From Paraburkholderia silvatlantica (GTDB lineage Bacteria; Pseudomonadota; Gammaproteobacteria; Burkholderiales; Burkholderiaceae): a stretch of 64,000 nucleotides of DNA. The position numbers and the translations under genes were made by a program. Below the pieces are notes generated by a model. The model made no database searches and had not been told where the DNA came from. It saw only the letters and a list, made by a program, of their open reading frames with translations. How positions within the stretch are numbered: the stretch's first letter is position 1; every line of letters begins with the position of its first letter. The stretch covers positions 175,884-239,883 of the forward strand of contig NZ_QEOL01000010.1 in the NCBI RefSeq assembly GCF_003096715.1, in the 5' to 3' direction. This document shows, one piece after another, positions 26,244-34,461 of the stretch.

Positions 26244-27404
26244 ATGAAACACGCTACGCGCACGCTCCTGCAATGCACGGTCCACGCGGTCCGCTCGGCG
26301 CTTGCGCTTGCCGCCGCGGCGGCGCTCGCCGGCGCGCCGCTCGCCGCACACGCCGACCCGCAGGGCCTGCTCGAGACCGTCAAGCACCACACCACGCTCA
26401 TCAACACCGTGCCCGACAACGGCGACCAGAACCCGTACGCGATCTTCGTTGCGCCGGTTTCCTCCGGCACGGTGAAAGAAGGCGACGTGCTGGTCGACAA
26501 CTTCAACAACGCGGCCAACCTGCAGGGCACCGGCAGCACCATCATCGACTATCACCCCGATACGAAGCAGATGTCGCTGTTCGCGACGATTCCGCGCGAT
26601 CTCAAGGAATGCCCGGGCGGCGTCGGCCTTTCGACTGCGATGACGATGCTCAAGTCGGGCTGGGTCATCGTGGGGAGCACGCCGAGCAACGACGGCACCA
26701 CCGGCACCAAGGGCGCGGGCTGCATGATCGTACTCGACAGCAGCGGCAAGATTGCCAAGGTCATCAGCAGTCCGAACATCAATGACCCGTGGGGCAACAT
26801 GGCCGTGGTCGACAACGGCGACCACGCCACGCTGTTCGTGAGCAATGCGGGCTTCGGCGTGGGCGGCGCGGACGGCAATCCGCCTGTGTTCAAGCAGGCC
26901 ACGGTGCTGCGCCTCGATCTCGACATCCCGAGCGGCCAGACGCCGGTCGTGAAGCGCGAAACCGTGGTGGCGAGCGGCTTCGGCGCGCAGGCGGACAAGG
27001 GCGTGTTCCTCGTCGGCCCGACTGGCCTCGCGCTTTCGGCGGACAACAAGCGGCTCTACGTGTCCGACGCGATCGGCAACCGCATCAACGTGATCGAAGA
27101 CCCGCTCACGCGCGACACGAGCGCGGGCGTGGGCCGCCAGCTCACCGCCGACGGCCTGTTGCACCGTCCGCTCGCCATGGTCACCACGCCGCAGGGCCAC
27201 CTGCTCGTGACGAATGCCCTGAACGGCCAGGTCGTCGAGATCGACCCGGCCGCGGCGAAACAGCTATACGCGCGCTGGATCGATACCGACAAGGCGCAAA
27301 CTCCCCCGGGCAACGGCGACCTTTTCGGCATCGCGCTGACCCCGGCAGCCGACGGCTTCTACTACGTGGAAGACGACGTGAACACTCTCGTGCTGGCTAA
27401 ATAA
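26244..27404 (+). CDS. Secreted beta-propeller (NHL/SMP-like) protein in the iron locus
   Basis: Product of 386 residues. The ATG at 26244 has GGAG 9 bp upstream. Signal peptide: residues 1-34, cleaved near AAHADPQ. The mature part reads as repeated short beta segments with a propeller rhythm, for example PTGLALSADNKRLYVSDAIGN, PLAMVTTPQGHLLVTNALNG and FGIALTPAADGFYYVEDDVN, similar to NHL or SMP-30 repeats. No enzymatic residues are recognisable. It lies between the porin and the DyP peroxidase, with only 2 bp to the latter, so it is likely a periplasmic partner. Its role (heme, iron chelate or peroxidase scaffold) is unknown. Confidence 0.7.
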   Translation: MKHATRTLLQCTVHAVRSALALAAAAALAGAPLAAHADPQGLLETVKHHTTLINTVPDNGDQNPYAIFVAPVSSGTVKEGDVLVDNFNNAANLQGTGSTIIDYHPDTKQMSLFATIPRDLKECPGGVGLSTAMTMLKSGWVIVGSTPSNDGTTGTKGAGCMIVLDSSGKIAKVISSPNINDPWGNMAVVDNGDHATLFVSNAGFGVGGADGNPPVFKQATVLRLDLDIPSGQTPVVKRETVVASGFGAQADKGVFLVGPTGLALSADNKRLYVSDAIGNRINVIEDPLTRDTSAGVGRQLTADGLLHRPLAMVTTPQGHLLVTNALNGQVVEIDPAAAKQLYARWIDTDKAQTPPGNGDLFGIALTPAADGFYYVEDDVNTLVLAK

Positions 27405-27406
27405 TC

Positions 27407-28714
27407 ATGTCCTCCGACAATCCCTCCAGCCCACCCTCGCGCCCCGCGCGGCGCGGCTTTCTGAAAGCCGGTGCCGTGCTTGGTGCGAGCCTCGGCGCAG
27501 GCGCGGCTACAAGCGGCCTCGCCCAGGCCGCCGAGGCGAAGCACCATGCGATGCCCGCCGACCCGATGCTCGCCGTCGAGCCGTTCTACGGCGCGCACCA
27601 GGGCGGCATCGTGACGCCGCAACAGGCACACACGTATGTCGCGGCCTTCGACCTCACGACGACCTCGCGCGACGACGTCATCGACCTGCTGCGCAAGTGG
27701 ACCGAGTCCGCGGCGCGCATGAGCCAGGCGCAGCCGGCGGCCTCGCTGGACGGCACGGGCGACGACCACCCCGCGCCCGACTCCGGCGACGTGCTGGGCC
27801 TCGGCCCGGCGGGCCTCACGGTCACCTTCGGCTTCGGCCCCGGCCTCTTCGCGTCGCAGGACAAGGACCGCTATGGTCTCGCGCACAAGCGCCCCGCCGC
27901 GCTCGTCGATCTGCCGCGTTTCAACGGCGACCAGCTGATCGCGCAAAAGACCGGCGGCGACCTCTTCGTGCAGGCGTGCGCCAACGACGCGCAAGTCGCC
28001 TTCCACGCCGTACGCCAGCTCGCGCGCCAGGGCTATGGCATCCTGACGATGCGCTGGGGCCAGGCGGGCTTTCTCTCGGGCCCGCGCGCACAGACGCCGC
28101 GCAACCTCATGGGCTTCAAGGACGGCACGAACAACCCGCCGACCACGGACCCGAAGGCGATGAACCAGTTCGTCTGGGCCACCGCCGCCGATGCGCCGTG
28201 GATGCAGGGCGGCACCTACACCGTGGTGCGCCGCATCCGTATCACGCTGGAACACTGGGACCAGATGGAACTGGGCTTCCAGGAACAGGTGTTCGGCCGC
28301 CACAAGTACAGCGGCGCGCCTCTGGGCCAGAAGAAGGAATTCGACAACGTCGATCTCGACGCGCAAGACAAGGACGGCAATCCGCTGATTCCCGAGAACT
28401 CGCACGTACGGCTCTCGAACCGCGCGTCGAACAATGGCGCGCAGATCCTGCGCCGCTCGTATTCGTATAACGACAGCACGGACTTCTATATCGAGCGCTG
28501 GCCGCCGTGGCGCCAGGAAACCGAATACGACGCGGGCCTCATCTTCATCGCTCACCAGGGCGACCCGCGTACGGGCTTCATCCCGATCAACGAAAAGCTC
28601 GCGAAGTTCGACATGATGAACCAGTTCACGACGCACGTGGGCAGCGCGATCTTCGCGTGCCCGCCCGGTGCGAAGGCGGGCTCGTTCATCGGCGCGGAGC
28701 TGTTCAGTGCCTGA
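27407..28714 (+). CDS. efeB: Tat-exported Dyp-type heme peroxidase (EfeB-like)
   Basis: Product of 435 residues. The twin-arginine signal RRGFLKAG (about residues 15-22) precedes a hydrophobic stretch and AQA cleavage near residue 41. DyP hallmarks: GFKDGTNNP with the catalytic Asp D239, proximal heme ligand H333 (NSHVRL) and distal Arg R349/R350 (ILRRSY). EfeB-class DyPs oxidise ferrous iron or are proposed to release iron from heme in the periplasm. Here there is no EfeO or EfeU; instead the enzyme sits with a complete Fe(III) ABC importer. It could oxidise Fe(II) to supply Fe(III) to that importer. That coupling is inferred. Confidence 0.92.
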   Translation: MSSDNPSSPPSRPARRGFLKAGAVLGASLGAGAATSGLAQAAEAKHHAMPADPMLAVEPFYGAHQGGIVTPQQAHTYVAAFDLTTTSRDDVIDLLRKWTESAARMSQAQPAASLDGTGDDHPAPDSGDVLGLGPAGLTVTFGFGPGLFASQDKDRYGLAHKRPAALVDLPRFNGDQLIAQKTGGDLFVQACANDAQVAFHAVRQLARQGYGILTMRWGQAGFLSGPRAQTPRNLMGFKDGTNNPPTTDPKAMNQFVWATAADAPWMQGGTYTVVRRIRITLEHWDQMELGFQEQVFGRHKYSGAPLGQKKEFDNVDLDAQDKDGNPLIPENSHVRLSNRASNNGAQILRRSYSYNDSTDFYIERWPPWRQETEYDAGLIFIAHQGDPRTGFIPINEKLAKFDMMNQFTTHVGSAIFACPPGAKAGSFIGAELFSA

Positions 28715-28745
28715 AACTCATCGATAACACGGATAACGAAGCAAT

Positions 28746-29765
28746 ATGAAAATTTCCCTGATGCGCACACCGCTGCGCGCCGCCGCCCTTTCGCTCGCGC
28801 TTTCGAGCATGCTCCCGCTCGCCGCCCACGCCGCGTCGATCACGCTCTACAACGCACAGCACGAGCAGGTCGCGAACCAGCTTGCGAAGGACTTCGAGCA
28901 GCAGACCGGCATCGACGTGAAGGTCCGCAGCGGCGAAGGTCCCGCGCTCGCGGCGCAGCTCGTCGCCGAAGGCGGGAAGACGCCCGCCGACGTCTACTTC
29001 ACGGAGAACTCGCCCGAATTGATGCTGCTGGAAGAAAAGGGCCTGCTCGCCCCCGTGCAGCAAGCGACGCTCGCGGCCGTGCCCGCGCGCTTCAACTCGC
29101 CGCAAGGACAATGGGTGGGCGTGACCGCGCGCGAAAACGTGCTCGCGTACAACACGGCCAAGGTGCAGCCCGCGCAATTGCCGAAGTCGATTTTCGATCT
29201 CGCCAAACCCGAATGGAAGGGCAAGGTCGGCATCGCGCCGAGCGACGCCGACTTCCTGCCGCTCGTCGACGCCGTGCTCGCCGTGAAGGGCGAAGCCGCC
29301 ACGCTCGACTGGCTCAAAGGTCTGAAGACCAACTCGCAGATCTTCGACGACGACGAAGGCGTGGTCGCTGCCGTGAACCGCGGCGCGGTCGCCACCGGCA
29401 TCATCAACAACTATTACTGGGACCGCCTGCATGCCGAAATCGGCGACAAGAAAACACAGAGCGCGGTCGCGCATTTCGCCGATGGCGACGTGGGCGCACT
29501 CGTCAATGTTTCGGGTGCCGCCGTGACGAAGTCCGCGCACAATGTGGACGGTGCGCAGAAGTTCCTCGCCTACCTCGTGAGCGAGCGCGCGCAGAAGCTG
29601 ATGGCGCAGGACCACATCAGCTTCGAGTACCCGCTGCGCCCCGGCGTGGCGAGCGATCCCATCAACAAGCCGTTCGACCAGTTGAAGCCGCCCGCGCTGA
29701 CCATCCAGCAGCTCGGCGACGACAGCCAGGCGGGCAAGCTGCTGCGCCAGGCCGGCCTGCTGTAA
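28746..29765 (+). CDS. Periplasmic Fe(III)-binding protein (FbpA/AfuA type)
   Basis: Product of 339 residues with a signal peptide (residues 1-29, cleaved at AHAAS). The mature protein starts ITLYNAQHEQV, and the Tyr pair Y223-Y224 (NNYYWDRL) with H39 matches the iron ligands of FbpA (His9, Tyr195, Tyr196 there). Length and domain split agree with class C substrate-binding proteins. It captures ferric ion in the periplasm and delivers it to the permease encoded next (25-bp gap). Substrates other than iron, such as thiamine or putrescine, are excluded by the YY motif, though phosphonate-type relatives also exist. Confidence 0.9.
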   Translation: MKISLMRTPLRAAALSLALSSMLPLAAHAASITLYNAQHEQVANQLAKDFEQQTGIDVKVRSGEGPALAAQLVAEGGKTPADVYFTENSPELMLLEEKGLLAPVQQATLAAVPARFNSPQGQWVGVTARENVLAYNTAKVQPAQLPKSIFDLAKPEWKGKVGIAPSDADFLPLVDAVLAVKGEAATLDWLKGLKTNSQIFDDDEGVVAAVNRGAVATGIINNYYWDRLHAEIGDKKTQSAVAHFADGDVGALVNVSGAAVTKSAHNVDGAQKFLAYLVSERAQKLMAQDHISFEYPLRPGVASDPINKPFDQLKPPALTIQQLGDDSQAGKLLRQAGLL

Positions 29766-29790
29766 CCGGTATGGAGTTCGAAGCAAGATC

Positions 29791-31464
29791 GTGAGTGAAG
29801 CCGTTACTGCGGCGCAGGCCGTGCCGAAGTCTTCTCAAGCGGATGTCGCTGGGGTGCCGCCCCAACGCACGCGGCGGCGTGCGCCTCGCGCGCTTTTCGC
29901 CGCCGCCGCGCTCGGCCCGCTGCTGGTGCTGCTGCCGCTCGCTCTGACGTTCTGGCGCGCGCTATCCTTTGGTCTCGCCGACGCCGCCGAGCTGATCTTC
30001 CGGCCGCTGGTAGGCGAGCTGCTCGTCAACACGCTTTCGATCACCGTTTCGGCCACGCTCGCTTGCGCGGCGCTTGGCACTGCGGTGGCCTGGCTCGTCG
30101 AGCGCACCGACGTGCCGGGGCGGCGCGCCTGGGCGCTCCTCGCCGCCGCGCCGCTCGCCATGCCCGCGTTTGTCACGAGCTACGCGTGGGTCTCCCTGAG
30201 CCTCGATTTGCAGGACTTTCTCGGCGCGTTCATTGTCATCACGACGGCCTATTTCCCGCTCGTCTACCTGCCCGTGGCCGCCGCGCTGCGCGGCCTCGAC
30301 CCCGCGCTGGAAGAATCGGCGCGCGCGCTCGGCTGCAACCGCTGGGCCGTTTTCGTACGCGTCGTGCTGCCGCAATTGCGGCCCGCGCTGTTCGGCTCGA
30401 TGCTGCTCGTCGCGCTCGGCGTGCTCTCCGAATTCGGCGCATTTACGCTGCTGCGCTTTCGCACGTTCACCACCGAGATCTATGCGGAGTACCGCACGAG
30501 CTTCGACGGCGGGGGCGCCTCGCTGCTGGCCTGCGTGCTGATCCTGCTCTGCCTCGTGTGTCTCGTGCTCGAGTTTCGCGTGCGTGGACGTTCGCGCTAT
30601 GAGCGCGTGGATCGCGGCGCGCGCCGCGCGAGCGCGCGACATGCGCTCGGCCGCTGGCGCTGGCCCGTCGCGGCGGGTTTCGTCGCGCTCAATGTGGCGA
30701 CGCTCGGCGTGCCGCTCGCGATGATCGGCTACTGGCTCACGCAGCCCGGCGCGGCAGCGATCACGCCCGCCGATGTCTCGCCTGAGTTGCTGGTTTCAAC
30801 CACCTTCGCCTCGCTGCGCCTCGGCCTCACCGCCGCGTTTTTCACCGTACTGCTCGCGCTGCCGCTCGCGTACCTGCTTGCGCGCTATCCCGGCCGCGCC
30901 GCCACCTTTCTCGAACGCACGGCCTTCATCGCGCAGGGCGTGCCCAGTCTCGTCATCGCGCTGGCCATCGTCTCGCTCGCGGTGCGCGCGCTCGAACCGC
31001 TCTACCAGGGCACCACCCTGCTGATTACGGCGTACGCGATCCTCTGTCTGCCCCTTGCGCTCGTCAGCGTGCGCGCGGCGCTCATGCAAGCGCAGCAGCG
31101 CCTCGAAGAGACGGCGCGCGCGCTCGGCCTGGGATGGTTTGCAACGCTGCGCCGCGTCGTGCTGCCGCTCGCGGGTCCCGGCCTCGGCGCCGCGGCCTCG
31201 ATGGTGTTCATCTCGGTGGTCACCGAACTGAACGCCACGCTGCTGCTCGCGCCGATCGGCACACACACGCTCGCCACGCAGGTCTGGACCGATACCTCGA
31301 CCCTCGCATTCGCGGCCGCCGCGCCCTATGCCGCGCTGCTCACCGCGCTTTCGCTCGCCGCTTCCGGCCTGCTGTTCGCGTTTGCCGGCCGTTCCGCGCT
31401 CCCGGGCCATGCGACGGTCAACGTGCCGGTCGATACGATCAACGCGCCGCCCGACGACGCCTGA
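29791..31464 (+). CDS. Fe(III) ABC transporter permease (FbpB type, two-repeat)
   Basis: Product of 557 residues starting at GTG (29791); GGAG lies 13 nt upstream. Twelve or so helices in two homologous halves, each with the binding-protein-dependent permease EAA loop: EESARALGCNRWAVFVRVVLP near residues 170-195 and EETARALGLGWFATLRRVVLP near 435-460. Two permease units fused in one chain are typical of FbpB/AfuB. The N-terminal 35 residues are hydrophilic and basic. It forms the inner-membrane channel with the ATPase of the next gene (15-bp gap). Confidence 0.9.
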   Translation: MSEAVTAAQAVPKSSQADVAGVPPQRTRRRAPRALFAAAALGPLLVLLPLALTFWRALSFGLADAAELIFRPLVGELLVNTLSITVSATLACAALGTAVAWLVERTDVPGRRAWALLAAAPLAMPAFVTSYAWVSLSLDLQDFLGAFIVITTAYFPLVYLPVAAALRGLDPALEESARALGCNRWAVFVRVVLPQLRPALFGSMLLVALGVLSEFGAFTLLRFRTFTTEIYAEYRTSFDGGGASLLACVLILLCLVCLVLEFRVRGRSRYERVDRGARRASARHALGRWRWPVAAGFVALNVATLGVPLAMIGYWLTQPGAAAITPADVSPELLVSTTFASLRLGLTAAFFTVLLALPLAYLLARYPGRAATFLERTAFIAQGVPSLVIALAIVSLAVRALEPLYQGTTLLITAYAILCLPLALVSVRAALMQAQQRLEETARALGLGWFATLRRVVLPLAGPGLGAAASMVFISVVTELNATLLLAPIGTHTLATQVWTDTSTLAFAAAAPYAALLTALSLAASGLLFAFAGRSALPGHATVNVPVDTINAPPDDA

Positions 31465-31479
31465 GCCTCACTGAGTCCC

Positions 31480-32529
31480 ATGAGCACACTTCGCATTTCC
31501 GGCCTCCAGAAGGCCTTCGACGGCCATCCGGTCCTGCACGGCATCGATCTTTCCGTGCGCTCGGGCTCGCTCGTCGCACTGCTCGGACCTTCGGGCAGCG
31601 GCAAGACCACGCTGCTGCGCGTGTTGTGCGGCTTCGAGCGCGCCGACGCCGGCACGATCGAGATCGACGGCCGCCGCGTCGCAGGCGACCGGCTGCATCT
31701 GCCGACCGAGCAGCGTCATATCGGCTACGTGCCGCAAGAAGGCGCGCTCTTTCCGCACCTCACTGTCGCCGAGAACATCGTGTTCGGCCTGCCGCGTGCG
31801 CAGCGGCGCGCGCGCCATCGCGTGGCCGAATTGCTCGAACTCGTCGGTCTTCCGCAATCCTATGCGTCGCGCGCGCCGCAACAACTCTCGGGTGGCCAGC
31901 AGCAACGCGTGGCGCTTGCCCGCGCGCTCGCGCCCTCACCCGGCCTCGTGATGCTCGACGAGCCGTTCTCGTCGCTCGACGCCGCGCTGCGCATCGAAAC
32001 GCGCGAAGCCGTGGCGCGCGCGCTGGCCGCCGCAGGCGCGACCGCCGTGCTCGTCACGCACGACCAGGCCGAGGCGCTTTCGCTCGGCCACGAGGTCGCC
32101 GTGCTGTGGCGAGGCAAGCTGTTGCAGAGCGGGCCGCCGCAAACGCTCTATCGCCGCCCGGCCACGCGCGAACTCGCGGCCTTCATCGGCGAGGCGGTGC
32201 TGCTGCCGGGTAACGTCGCCAACGGGCGAGCGCATTGCGTGCTCGGCGCGCTGCCGATCCAGCAAGACCAGCATGCGCAAGAAGGCGCCGTGGACGTGAT
32301 GCTGCGCCCTGAGCAGATCGACGTGCTGCCCGAATCCGCGCAATCCGGCGGCGCGCTGGAAGCCGTGGTGCGCGCCGTCACCTTCCAGGGTCAGGACGCC
32401 GCGCTCACGCTGCAGCTGATCGATGCGCACGCAACGGTCCGCGCGCGCGTGCCAGGCTATCGCACGCCTCGCGAAGGCGAGCGCGTGCGGCTTGCGGTGG
32501 GCGGCGAAGTGAGCGTCTACCCGCGCTGA
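31480..32529 (+). CDS. Fe(III) ABC transporter ATPase (FbpC type)
   Basis: Product of 349 residues. Walker A GPSGSGKTT (about 36-44), Q loop YVPQEG, signature LSGGQQQRVALARAL, Walker B VMLDEPFSSLD and switch His in VTHDQAEAL. The extra C-terminal domain of roughly 110 residues is the TOBE-like regulatory module usual in FbpC (LRPEQIDVL). It energises import of ferric ion. Its 3' end overlaps the convergent LysR gene by 13 bp, which ends the locus without room for a standard terminator. Confidence 0.92.
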   Translation: MSTLRISGLQKAFDGHPVLHGIDLSVRSGSLVALLGPSGSGKTTLLRVLCGFERADAGTIEIDGRRVAGDRLHLPTEQRHIGYVPQEGALFPHLTVAENIVFGLPRAQRRARHRVAELLELVGLPQSYASRAPQQLSGGQQQRVALARALAPSPGLVMLDEPFSSLDAALRIETREAVARALAAAGATAVLVTHDQAEALSLGHEVAVLWRGKLLQSGPPQTLYRRPATRELAAFIGEAVLLPGNVANGRAHCVLGALPIQQDQHAQEGAVDVMLRPEQIDVLPESAQSGGALEAVVRAVTFQGQDAALTLQLIDAHATVRARVPGYRTPREGERVRLAVGGEVSVYPR

Positions 32530-33386
32530 CGCGGCACCGAAAGGTCCTGCACCATCTGCTGCGCGAGATAATCGCAAGTCGGCCGGTTCGACTTGACGCT
32601 GCGCGCCACCACGATTTCCAGCGGCTCGATCTTCGGCAGGCCCTGCGCCTCGCCGAGGATCGCGAAGCGCGCCGGCACGCTGCAACGCGTGAGCGCGACG
32701 ATCGCAATGCCCGCCTCCACCGTCGCCGTCAAACCCATCAAACTCGCGCTGCTATACGCGGCGCGGTAGCGGATGTGCGCGCCGTCGAGCGCCGCCACGG
32801 TATGCGCGCGCGCCACGCTGCCATGCTCGTAGAGCCCCACCGGCAGCGGCGACATGGCCAGCGGCGCGGGGTCGGTGGCGGACCCGACCCAGACCATCTC
32901 CTCGGCGCGCACGAACTCGCCGCGCATCTTGCGGTCGCGCGTGACGAACGCGATATCGATCTTGTTGTCCGCCAGCATCGGCCCAAGCGCGACGCTCTGC
33001 GCGCAGACGATCTCGATCTCCACGTGCGGGTAGAGAGTCGAAAAACGCCGCAACACCGGCGAAAGCAGCGACGCCATATAGTCGTCGGGCGCGCCGAGCA
33101 CCACGCGCCCCGTCACCTCGGGCCGCACGAGCGCGGCCCACGCCTCCTCCTGCAGGTCGAGCGCGCGCCGCGCATATTCGAGCAGCGTGTTGCCGGGGCG
33201 CGTGAGCGCGAGATTGCGCGTGTCGCGCGTGAATAGCGTGGTGCCGAGCATCTGCTCGAGCCGCTTGATCTGCATGCTCACGGCCGCCTGCGATCGATGC
33301 ACGGCCACAGCGCCCTTCGTGAAGCTGCCCGCATCCGCCACGGCGGCGAAGGTGCGCAGCAAATCGATATCGAATTCGGGGTTCAT
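32517..33386 (-). CDS. LysR-family regulator next to the iron locus and an EamA exporter
   Basis: Product of 289 residues; start at ATG 33386 (MNPEFDIDLLRTF), the normal LysR N-terminus. The winged HTH covers residues 5-65 (SFTKGAVAVHRSQAAVSMQIKRLE). The effector domain runs to the end with no obvious ligand signature. It is divergent from the EamA exporter at 33515 (128-bp spacer), which makes it the likely regulator of that exporter. Its 3' end overlaps fbpC-like by 13 bp on opposite strands. Confidence 0.9.
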   Translation of the reverse strand: MNPEFDIDLLRTFAAVADAGSFTKGAVAVHRSQAAVSMQIKRLEQMLGTTLFTRDTRNLALTRPGNTLLEYARRALDLQEEAWAALVRPEVTGRVVLGAPDDYMASLLSPVLRRFSTLYPHVEIEIVCAQSVALGPMLADNKIDIAFVTRDRKMRGEFVRAEEMVWVGSATDPAPLAMSPLPVGLYEHGSVARAHTVAALDGAHIRYRAAYSSASLMGLTATVEAGIAIVALTRCSVPARFAILGEAQGLPKIEPLEIVVARSVKSNRPTCDYLAQQMVQDLSVPRQRG

Positions 33387-33514
33387 ATGCGGCCGGGGAA
33401 ACGATTTATAAGCTGCGTTGATGGAATTCTTCAATTTAATTCGTTTGCCCGCGCTCCGCAACTGGCGAATACTGAGCCTGTCTCCAACCCGCTTTCGATT
33501 CCCCCGCTCCGGCC

Positions 33515-34441
33515 ATGCAACCCGAACATCACGGCAACCGCCAGCAAGGCGTCCTCATGCTCGCGGGCGGCGGCCTCCTGATGGGCACGATCGGCGTGTT
33601 CGTCGAGGAGGCGCGCCTCGGCGCCCTCACGCTCGTATTCTTCCGCTGCTTTTTCGGCATGCTCGCGCTCGCCGGGTACTGCGCATACAAAGGCTGGCTC
33701 TCGCCGCGGCAGTTCACGCGCCGCACGCTCGCGCTCGCGGTGATTTCAGGTGTGCTGATGGTCACGCAGTGGGTCGCTTTCTTCGACGCGATCCATCGCA
33801 CGAGCATTGCCGTTTCGACGGTCGTGTTCCATGTGCAGCCGTTCTGGGTCGTGCTGATGGGCGCGGCGCTCTTTCACGAGCGGCTCGGCGCCGACCGGCT
33901 GGGCTGGATCGGCATTGCGTTCGTGGGGCTCGTGCTTGCTTCCGGCGTGCTCGTGGAGACCCACGTGGCCGATCGCACGAGCTACATGATCGGCATTGGC
34001 GAGTCGCTGGGCGGCTCGGTGCTCTATGCGAGCGTCACGCTGATCGCCAAGAGCCTGCGCAACTTTCGCCCGCATCTGCTCACGCTTACGCAATGTGTGG
34101 TGGGTTCCGTGTGCCTGCCGCTCATCGCGCCGCTTTTTGCGCCGCTCGAACTCGCGCATATTTCCGCCACGCAGTGGGGATGGCTAGTCGGCATGGGGGT
34201 GTTGCACACCGGGCTTTCTTACGTGCTGATCTATGGCGCGCTGCCGATGTTGACGACACCCGTGATCGCCGTGCTGCTGTTCGTGTATCCGCTCACCGCG
34301 ATCGCCGTCGACGCGATCGTCTACGGTCGTGCGCTGAGCGTGCCCCAGCTTGCGGGCATGGCGCTGATCGTGGCGGCGAGCCTCGGGGTCAATCTCGGCT
34401 GGCGCCTGCTGCCGCCGAGGCTCGTGAAGGCGCGGCGCTAA
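33515..34441 (+). CDS. EamA/DMT-family exporter, LysR-paired
   Basis: Product of 308 residues with ten predicted helices in two EamA repeats. Landmarks: GGGLLMGTIGVFVEEARLGALTLVFFRC at the start, and YGALPMLTTPVIAVLLFVYPLTAIAVDAIVYGRALS in the second repeat. The TM4-equivalent holds the conserved Pro-containing VVFHVQPFWVVLMG stretch. Members export amino acids, purines or drugs; no substrate can be assigned. The divergent LysR gene suggests control by the exported compound. Confidence 0.85.
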   Translation: MQPEHHGNRQQGVLMLAGGGLLMGTIGVFVEEARLGALTLVFFRCFFGMLALAGYCAYKGWLSPRQFTRRTLALAVISGVLMVTQWVAFFDAIHRTSIAVSTVVFHVQPFWVVLMGAALFHERLGADRLGWIGIAFVGLVLASGVLVETHVADRTSYMIGIGESLGGSVLYASVTLIAKSLRNFRPHLLTLTQCVVGSVCLPLIAPLFAPLELAHISATQWGWLVGMGVLHTGLSYVLIYGALPMLTTPVIAVLLFVYPLTAIAVDAIVYGRALSVPQLAGMALIVAASLGVNLGWRLLPPRLVKARR

Positions 34442-34461
34442 CCGACGCGCCGCATAGGGGG

